Made by a program: the position numbers and the translations under genes
Notes under the pieces: model-generated
What the model saw: the letters and a program-made list of their open reading frames with translations, nothing else
Told to the model about the DNA's origin: nothing
Database searches by the model: none
Assembly: GCF_024704385.1 (NCBI RefSeq)
Contig: NZ_JAJDFX010000002.1
Coordinates: 248,001-312,000 of the forward strand
Reading direction: 5' to 3'
Origin: Cellulomonas sp. P24
GTDB lineage: Bacteria; Actinomycetota; Actinomycetes; Actinomycetales; Cellulomonadaceae
Length of the DNA: 64,000 nucleotides
Shown here: piece after piece, positions 57,994-64,000 of the stretch
Numbering within the stretch: the first letter of the stretch is position 1
Layout: every line of letters begins with the position of its first letter

Positions 57994-60900
57994 TCAACGG
58001 AAGTCCCGGGACGACGTCGGCACCTGGAGCGACATCGGCGTGAGGTGCTCCGCGACGAGGTTCGTCGCGTTGTCCGCACGTTCCAGCCGACCGCGGACGA
58101 CGAGGGCTGCCGAGGACCGCGCCACCCGACGGAACCGTTGCCACAGCCCCGGGCTGCAGACGACGTTGAGCAGTCCGGTCTCGTCCTCCAACGACAGGAA
58201 CGTCACACCACCGGCCGTGCCTGGACGCTGCCGGTGCGTGACCACACCGGCCACGGCGACCCGGCGCCCCACCTCGTGGCGGAACGCCTGCTCGACGCGT
58301 AGCACCCCGGCGGCGTCCAGCCCCTCCCGCAGGTGCTGGGTCGGGTAGGAGTCCACCGACACTCCGGTCGCCCACACGTCGGCCACCGCGAGCTCGACGT
58401 CGCTCATGCCCGGCAGGGTCGGCGCCGACACCCCGACGGACACCCCCGGCAGGGTGTCCGGGCTCTCCTGGGCGAGGGCTCCGGCCGCCCAGAGGGCTTC
58501 ACGCCGCGTCACCCCGAGCCCGTCGAGCACACCACCGGTGGCGAGCGCCTCGAGCTGCACCGTGGACAGCCGGACGCGTCGCACCAGGTCACGCAGGTCG
58601 ACGAACGGTCCCCCTCGGGCGCGTGCCGCCACGATCGTCGCAGCGACCTCCTCCCCCAGGCCTCGCACCGCGGCCAGTCCCATGCGCACCGCCAGCGTCC
58701 GCTCGACCTCGACCGGCCCGGCGTCGGCCCGCGCGGCGACCGGTCCCGTCCCGGACGGCAACGGGATCAACGGAGCGTCCGGCCCCGCACCGGGCCGGAC
58801 GCGCTCGACCACCGCCTGGACGCCCGACCTCTGCACGTCCGGTCGCAGCACCGCGACCCCGTGCCGACGTGCGTCGGCGGACAGGGTCTGCGGTGAGTAG
58901 AAGCCCATCGGCTGCGCTGCGAGCAGGCCCGCGTAGAAGGCCGCCGGGTGGTGCACCTTGAGCCAGGCGCTCGCGTACACCAGGAAGGCGAAGGAGTAGG
59001 CGTGCGACTCGGGGAACCCGAAGTCGGCGAAGGCCTTGAGCTTGTCGAAGATCTGCTCGGCGACGTCGGTCGCGATGCCGTTCCGGGCCATCCCGGCGAG
59101 CAGCCGCGTGTGGAGCGCCTCCATCCGTTCGGTGGACCGCTTGGACCCCATGGCCCGGCGCAGCTGGTCGGCCTCGGACGGGGTGAAGTCCGCCACGTCG
59201 ATCGCCATCTGCATGAGCTGCTCCTGGAACAGCGGGACGCCCAGCGTCTTGGCGAGGGACTTCTCCAGCAGCGGGTGCAGGTACGTGACCTTCTGCCGAT
59301 TACGCACCCGCTCGATGTACGGGTGCACGGAGCCACCCTGGATGGGTCCGGGCCGGATGAGGGCGACCTCCACGACGATGTCGTAGAAGCAGCGCGGCTG
59401 GAGCCGGGGCAGCGTGGACATCTGCGCGCGGGACTCCACCTGGAAGACCCCGACGGTGTCGGCCGCGCACAGGAGGTCGTACACGAGGGGGTCCTCGTGC
59501 GGGAGCCGGTGCAGCCCCAGGTCGGTTCCCTCGTGCTCGCGCACCAGGTCGAAGGCGATCCGCAGCGCAGTAAGCATCCCGAGCCCCAGCAGGTCGAACT
59601 TCACCAGCCCGGCGTCGGCGCAGTCGTCCTTGTCCCACTGGAGCACCGTGCGGCCGGGCATCCGCGCCCACTCCACCGGGCACACCTCGATCACCGGTCG
59701 GTCGCACAGCACCATGCCGCCGGAGTGGATGCCCAGGTGCCGGGGCAGTCGCAGCATGCGTTCCGCGAGGTCGAGCACGGGTTCGGGGATCTCGTCGAGC
59801 TCGCTGGCCGGTGGCGGCTGCACCGCGGGGACGACGTCGTGACGGTCTGCCGTCGGGGTCGACGACGGCACAGACGTGGTCCCCCGCAGGCTCCCCCACC
59901 GCTCGATCGATCTGCTCCAGGCGTCCTGCTGCCCGACGTCGTACCCGAGCGCCCGCGCGGCGTCGCGCACCGCGGAACGCGGCCGGTAGGAGATCACGTT
60001 GGCGACTTGGGCCGCGTGCTCACGGTCGAACCGCTCGTAGACGTACTGGATGACCTCCTCGCGGCGCCCCGACTCGATGTCGACGTCGATGTCCGGTGGT
60101 CCGTCCCGCTCCGGGGCCAGGAATCGCTCGAAGAGCAGCCCGTGGGCGACGGCGTCCACTGCGGTGACCCCCAGCGCGTAGCAGACCGCCGAGTTGGCCG
60201 CCGACCCGCGCCCTTGGCAGAGGATCCCGCGTCGGCGACAGAAGTCCACGAGGTCGTGGACGATCAGGAAGTACCCCGGGAACCCGAGGGTCTCGATCAC
60301 ATCGAGCTCGTGGGCGACCTGCGCGTACGCGCCGGGGATGCGCTCGGCCGTCGGCTCCCCGTAGCGATCGAGGGCGCCCCGACGCACCAGCTCGCGCAGC
60401 CAGGTGGCCTCGGTGTGCCCGGGCGGGACGGGGTAGGGCGGCAGGCTCGGCGCGACGAGGGACAGGTCGAACGCGCACTCGTCGCCGAGCTCCGCCGCGG
60501 TCCGCACCGCCTGCGGGTGCCGACGGTGCCGGGTCGCCATCTCGACCACCGAACGCAGGTGGGCCGTCGGGGCGCCCGGCAGCCACCCGTCCATGTCGTC
60601 GAGGCTGGCGCGTGCGCGCACGGCCGCGAGCGCGGACGCGAGATCGGCGTCGCGCGGACGGGCGTAGTGGACGTTGCCGGTCGCGACCAGCGGCAGTCCG
60701 GCCCCGGCTGCGAGCGCAGCCAGCGCATCGCCCCGGTCGGAGTCGAACGGGTCCCCCGCCTCGGTGATCTCGACGGCGACGTTCTCACGTCCGAACAGCG
60801 CGGTCAGCCGGTCCAGCTCGGTCCGGGCTGCGGTCGCGGCATCGGTGCCGCCGCGGTCCAGGGCCTGACGCACTGCTCCTTTGCGGCAGCCGGTCAGGAT

Positions 60901-61317
60901 CAGCCACTGCCCGGCCGCCTGCTCGGCGAGGTGCTCGAGCCGGTAGTCGGCGGCTCCCTTGGACCCGGTCGCCAGGTGGGCCTGGGCGATCGCACGGGAC
61001 AGCGCCCGGTAGCCGTCCGGTCCGCGGGCCAGCACCAGCAGGTGGGTGGCGCGCGGGTCCGGGACCCCTGTGGGTGGGTCCAGCAGCCCGGACGGGGCGG
61101 GCAGGTGCAGCTCGGCCCCGAACACCGTGGGCAGGCCGACGGCACGTGCCGCCTGGGCGAAGCGGACCACCCCGTACAGCCCGTCGTGGTCGGTGAGGGC
61201 GAGTGCGGACAGGCCCAGCCGCGCCGCCTCGGCGACGAGCTCCTCCGGTTGGCTGGCACCGTCGAGGAAGCTGAACGCGGAGTGGGCATGCAGCTCCGCA
61301 TACCGCGGGTCAGTCAT
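57994..61317 (-). CDS. dnaE2: Error-prone DNA polymerase DnaE2 (ImuC)
   Basis: An 1107-residue C-family polymerase for translesion synthesis after SOS induction. The N-terminal PHP domain begins YAELHAHSAFSFLDGASQPE. The polymerase acids lie in DGPPDIDVDIESGRREEVIQ, the palm block in LPHEDPLVYDLLCAADTVGV, and QSESRAQM is present as VFQVESRAQMSTLPRLQPRC. A C-terminal OB fold (VAVAGVVTHRQRPGTAGGVT) is followed by a short tail. ATG 61317 overlaps the imuB stop by 8 bp. It acts with ImuB and ImuA' in the mutasome. Confidence 0.96.
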   Translation of the reverse strand: MTDPRYAELHAHSAFSFLDGASQPEELVAEAARLGLSALALTDHDGLYGVVRFAQAARAVGLPTVFGAELHLPAPSGLLDPPTGVPDPRATHLLVLARGPDGYRALSRAIAQAHLATGSKGAADYRLEHLAEQAAGQWLILTGCRKGAVRQALDRGGTDAATAARTELDRLTALFGRENVAVEITEAGDPFDSDRGDALAALAAGAGLPLVATGNVHYARPRDADLASALAAVRARASLDDMDGWLPGAPTAHLRSVVEMATRHRRHPQAVRTAAELGDECAFDLSLVAPSLPPYPVPPGHTEATWLRELVRRGALDRYGEPTAERIPGAYAQVAHELDVIETLGFPGYFLIVHDLVDFCRRRGILCQGRGSAANSAVCYALGVTAVDAVAHGLLFERFLAPERDGPPDIDVDIESGRREEVIQYVYERFDREHAAQVANVISYRPRSAVRDAARALGYDVGQQDAWSRSIERWGSLRGTTSVPSSTPTADRHDVVPAVQPPPASELDEIPEPVLDLAERMLRLPRHLGIHSGGMVLCDRPVIEVCPVEWARMPGRTVLQWDKDDCADAGLVKFDLLGLGMLTALRIAFDLVREHEGTDLGLHRLPHEDPLVYDLLCAADTVGVFQVESRAQMSTLPRLQPRCFYDIVVEVALIRPGPIQGGSVHPYIERVRNRQKVTYLHPLLEKSLAKTLGVPLFQEQLMQMAIDVADFTPSEADQLRRAMGSKRSTERMEALHTRLLAGMARNGIATDVAEQIFDKLKAFADFGFPESHAYSFAFLVYASAWLKVHHPAAFYAGLLAAQPMGFYSPQTLSADARRHGVAVLRPDVQRSGVQAVVERVRPGAGPDAPLIPLPSGTGPVAARADAGPVEVERTLAVRMGLAAVRGLGEEVAATIVAARARGGPFVDLRDLVRRVRLSTVQLEALATGGVLDGLGVTRREALWAAGALAQESPDTLPGVSVGVSAPTLPGMSDVELAVADVWATGVSVDSYPTQHLREGLDAAGVLRVEQAFRHEVGRRVAVAGVVTHRQRPGTAGGVTFLSLEDETGLLNVVCSPGLWQRFRRVARSSAALVVRGRLERADNATNLVAEHLTPMSLQVPTSSRDFR

Positions 61318-63073
61318 AGCGCGCCTCGCAGCCCCAGGCACCGTCGCGCTGCGCCAGGAGGAGTGCCGTGCCGTCCTCGAGGCTGACCTGCAGGTAGACC
61401 CGACGCTGCGGGGTGCGGCTCCACCAGCGCTCAACCGACGGCCAGGGACCGGCCCAGCCGACGACCCCGACGTCGCGACCTCCCCCCGTGGGCGTTCCGT
61501 CCCGGTCGACGCCCGCGCCACGACCACCCGCGCCCTGCTCCTCATCCTCCGGTGCGCGCCTCCCCGCGCCGGGTCGCGGCGGGGGTGGCAGCCGGACCCG
61601 GGCCGGGGCACCGCTCATCGCGAGCCGGACGTCGATGCGGACCGGGACGCCGTCGGCATCGACGACCTGGACGGGCTCGGGCTCGCGGTACACCGTGGAG
61701 GGTGCCGGCTGCGGCAACCTCCCGGGCCAGGGGCGGTCGACCGGACGCGCGACCTGTGTCGCCTCGGCCCACGGAGCGAGGTGCACCTGGTCTCCCGGTC
61801 CGCGCCCGCCCTGCACCGTGGCGGTGAGCACGCCCTCGCCACCGAGGAGCCCCTGCACCCGCAGCAGGGCGCGCCGCGCACGGAGGTCGCCACCGCTCGG
61901 GCCACCCCACAGCCGTCCCTGCTCGGCGCCGGCGGGGCCGACGTCCTCGGCGGCGACCGCGAGGTGCACGAGTGCTGCCGGGACGGGGTGCGTGCTGTCG
62001 CCGTGCGGCCGCATCGCACCTGCCGTGAGCCACCCGTCGAGCTGCCACCGGATCCGGTCCGTGATGCGGTTCGCGGTCAGGCCACCCAGGCCGCCCAGGT
62101 CCGTCCGCCAGGTGCGGACCAGCTCCTCACCGGCGTCGGTGCGCGCGGTGATCCGGAGCCGACCACAGCTTGCGGAACGCGCGACGAGCTGGTCGTGGAG
62201 CTGTTCCGCGAGCCGGCGGCCGGCGAAGGTCGCCTCGTCCACCCGGGTCGCCGGCGGGTCCAGCTCGCACCCCACCTCCACGTCGGCCTCGGGGCGACGA
62301 CGGGCCGGTGGCCGCAGGTCCCCGCCCCCCGCGAGCAGGTGCGCCCAGGCGCCCCGCGGCCCGAACCGCGCGGCCACGTCCGCCGCGGGCAACGCCGCGA
62401 GGTCGCCCAGGGTGCGCATGCCGAGCCGGCGCAGGAGGTCGACGAGGTCCGCGACCTGGGCGGACTCGGCGTCCTGGGTCGTGGCGTGCGCGAGGTCGGC
62501 GACGTCGCGGCCGGCGAGGAACGAGGGTGAGAGCCCGGGCGCAACGACGAGGCCGCTCCGGGCTGCCAGGATCGCGGCGAGCAGCCCGTCCGCCACCCCG
62601 ACCTGGCACTCGTGCCCCGTGTGCTCGACCACCTCGCCGACGAGCCGCTCGGCCAGGGCCTGCTCCCCTCCGTGATACCGGCTCGCCCCACCTGCGGGGA
62701 GCAGCAGCAGGCCCGGGCGGCTGACCTCGATCCCGGCGACCACCCTCTCGGCCGCGATCGCGACCGCCTCGAAGCCCCGGACGTCCCGCCCCTCGTCCGT
62801 CGGGAGCATGACGATGTCGGGGCAGCACGCCTGGGCCTGACGGCGCCGCATCCCTCGACGCACACCCTGGGAACGGGCGACGGCGGAGACCGCCGTCAAC
62901 CGTCGCCCGTCGTGCACCGCCGCGGGTCGGTGACTCTCGACCTGGCCTGCCTCCATCGCGGCGAGCACGGGCCAGTCCGGGACCCACAGCACGGCCGTAC
63001 GGGTCGACGCGGGCCGTGCCGCAGCCGCGTGGACCGTCGTCCCGGGAACGGTGCCGGTGGTGCGGGTGCTCAT
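61310..63073 (-). CDS. imuB: ImuB, Y-family polymerase-like mutasome hub
   Basis: A 587-residue Y-family-like protein: TAVLWVPDWPVLAAMEAGQV, VARSQGVRRGMRRRQAQACC, FEAVAIAAERVVAGIEVSRP. The catalytic acids of active Y-family polymerases are missing (VPDWP replaces the usual DxxxFF start), as in other ImuB proteins, which act as adaptors rather than polymerases. The HhH-like region is DLLRRLGMRTLGDLAALPAA. The C-terminal third is Pro/Gly-rich with an ending that should contact the partner polymerase and clamp. The start overlaps the imuA' stop by ATGA. Confidence 0.92.
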   Translation of the reverse strand: MSTRTTGTVPGTTVHAAAARPASTRTAVLWVPDWPVLAAMEAGQVESHRPAAVHDGRRLTAVSAVARSQGVRRGMRRRQAQACCPDIVMLPTDEGRDVRGFEAVAIAAERVVAGIEVSRPGLLLLPAGGASRYHGGEQALAERLVGEVVEHTGHECQVGVADGLLAAILAARSGLVVAPGLSPSFLAGRDVADLAHATTQDAESAQVADLVDLLRRLGMRTLGDLAALPAADVAARFGPRGAWAHLLAGGGDLRPPARRRPEADVEVGCELDPPATRVDEATFAGRRLAEQLHDQLVARSASCGRLRITARTDAGEELVRTWRTDLGGLGGLTANRITDRIRWQLDGWLTAGAMRPHGDSTHPVPAALVHLAVAAEDVGPAGAEQGRLWGGPSGGDLRARRALLRVQGLLGGEGVLTATVQGGRGPGDQVHLAPWAEATQVARPVDRPWPGRLPQPAPSTVYREPEPVQVVDADGVPVRIDVRLAMSGAPARVRLPPPPRPGAGRRAPEDEEQGAGGRGAGVDRDGTPTGGGRDVGVVGWAGPWPSVERWWSRTPQRRVYLQVSLEDGTALLLAQRDGAWGCEARYD

Positions 63074-63996
63074 CCGACCAGCCGCAACGTTCCGGGCTGC
63101 TCACCGTCCGGGTGCGCGCCGACGGAGCGCGGTGCGTCACGCTCGTCGCCGGTCACCACCCGCGCGCCTGCCTGGACCGCCCCACCGTGCAGCACGATCT
63201 CGCGACGCAACGGCGCAGCCGCACGCCCCCGACCGTTGCGGCGCACCGTCACCCGCTGAGCACGCAGCCGCCCGTCGCCCTCCCCCAGCCCCGACCACTG
63301 CTGCTCCTCCACGGTCAGCACGAGCGAGGCGCCGGGCCACGACGTCGTGGACACCAGGACGCTGCCGCGCTCGCGCGCCCGGGCCATCAGTCGCCGCCTG
63401 TCGGCACCGGTCAGGCCGACCTCGGGGCCGAGCACGACGACGTCCATCCCGTCGATCAACGCGGCCACCACGACGGCAGCCTGCGCACCCGGGGCCGGGA
63501 CGAGGGCGAGGCGGACCAGGACCACCCCGACCTCCTCAGCAGCCAGCAGGCCGACCCCCGGCAACCCCACCATGGCCACCCAGGACCCTGCACGGGAAGC
63601 CTCGGAGACGAGTGCGAGAAGCAGGGAGGTCGAGCCGGCGACCACGGTGGTCCCCCCGCGTGGCAGCCCCCCGGGCAGCAGGGAGGCCAGCACGGCCGGG
63701 ACCGGCAGCGGGGGACGTTCTCGTCCCGGGTCCACGACCGGATGGACGACGGCGCCCGTCGACCGGTGGGCTCCGACCCCGCTCCGACCCGCGGCGCCTC
63801 GGACGAGCTTCGCCGTGGGAGGGGTTCGCACCGCTGCCTCGTCGACGGACGGGGCCGACCATCGGCGGGCCCCCGTCCGCTGCTCGGCACGGGCCAGCGC
63901 GGCACGGGCCAACGCGGCACGATCCCGCCCTGTCCGGGCGTCCGTGCCTGCGGTGGCAGGCTCGGCGGTACCTTCCCTGACGGGGTGACTGGTCAT
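63070..63996 (-). CDS. imuA': ImuA', RecA-like mutasome component
   Basis: A 308-residue protein distantly related to RecA/SulA. The ATPase-like core runs from VPAVLASLLPGGLPRGGTTV with a degenerate P-loop (AGSTSLLLAL), through WVAMVGLPGVGLLAAEEVGV to DVVVLGPEVGLTGADRRRLM. The degenerate Walker A fits known ImuA' proteins. It is the first gene of imuA'-imuB-dnaE2, all overlapping. The start is the ATG at 63994-63996, 4 bp from the window edge, so its promoter and any LexA box lie outside. Confidence 0.9.
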   Translation of the reverse strand: MTSHPVREGTAEPATAGTDARTGRDRAALARAALARAEQRTGARRWSAPSVDEAAVRTPPTAKLVRGAAGRSGVGAHRSTGAVVHPVVDPGRERPPLPVPAVLASLLPGGLPRGGTTVVAGSTSLLLALVSEASRAGSWVAMVGLPGVGLLAAEEVGVVLVRLALVPAPGAQAAVVVAALIDGMDVVVLGPEVGLTGADRRRLMARARERGSVLVSTTSWPGASLVLTVEEQQWSGLGEGDGRLRAQRVTVRRNGRGRAAAPLRREIVLHGGAVQAGARVVTGDERDAPRSVGAHPDGEQPGTLRLVG

Positions 63997-64000
63997 CAGG

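Noticed and set aside
58948-61386. 812-codon plus-strand frame opposite dnaE2
   Set aside because: Antisense shadow of dnaE2 with no recognisable domain or ribosome-binding site.

Overview
The window is high-GC DNA (roughly 70%) with dense coding, many GTG starts, ATGA start/stop overlaps, actinobacterial-type two-component systems and an imuA'-imuB-dnaE2 mutasome. It most resembles a Micrococcales actinomycete of the Cellulomonas type. That is a judgement from gene content and composition, not from a database search.

Positions 1-16400 look like a regulatory and stress neighbourhood. Two paralogous NarL-type response regulator/histidine kinase operons (339-2620 and 10299-12634) each have a paralogous stand-alone receiver protein (2647-3057 minus, 9874-10293 plus). 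Between and after them lie an ABC exporter operon whose permease is cut by an in-frame TAG, a P-loop kinase, small enzymes of the YciI, DUF4865, DUF1089-like and DUF3237 types, a carboxymuconolactone-decarboxylase/hydrolase fusion, a CPBP protease, a sensor-domain membrane protein and an alpha/beta hydrolase. A bipartite DNA element recurs four times in the intergenic regions of this cluster and is the best candidate for a shared operator of the duplicated regulators.

Positions about 16400-56480 are an accessory island. From left to right it holds: a nucleotidyltransferase-HEPN toxin-antitoxin pair flanked by a 23-bp inverted repeat; a five-gene type II CBASS anti-phage operon on the minus strand (TIR-SAVED effector, CD-NTase, E2, E1, JAB peptidase); an SRAP protein and small hypotheticals; a solitary type I-E-like CRISPR repeat; a tyrosine recombinase (27683-29416); DUF2971 and other hypotheticals; two overlapping tyrosine recombinases (32532-35304); a DUF3987 gene; small genes; a zone of duplicated and decayed genes (39500-45600); an intact IS21-family element with 5-bp target duplication (46765-48912); an IS3-family element that truncates a CoiA-like gene; and two related modules, each a small conserved protein plus a tyrosine recombinase. 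One of these recombinases is interrupted by a second IS3-family element with a 3-bp target duplication. The island ends at a tRNA-Leu(GAG) gene (56477-56561, minus), a likely attachment site.

Positions 56700-64000 return to chromosomal genes: an AI-2E family transporter and, on the minus strand, the overlapping imuA'-imuB-dnaE2 cassette for SOS-induced mutagenic translesion synthesis. The island combines defence (CBASS, toxin-antitoxin), mobility (five tyrosine recombinases, three complete IS elements and an istB relic) and advanced gene decay.
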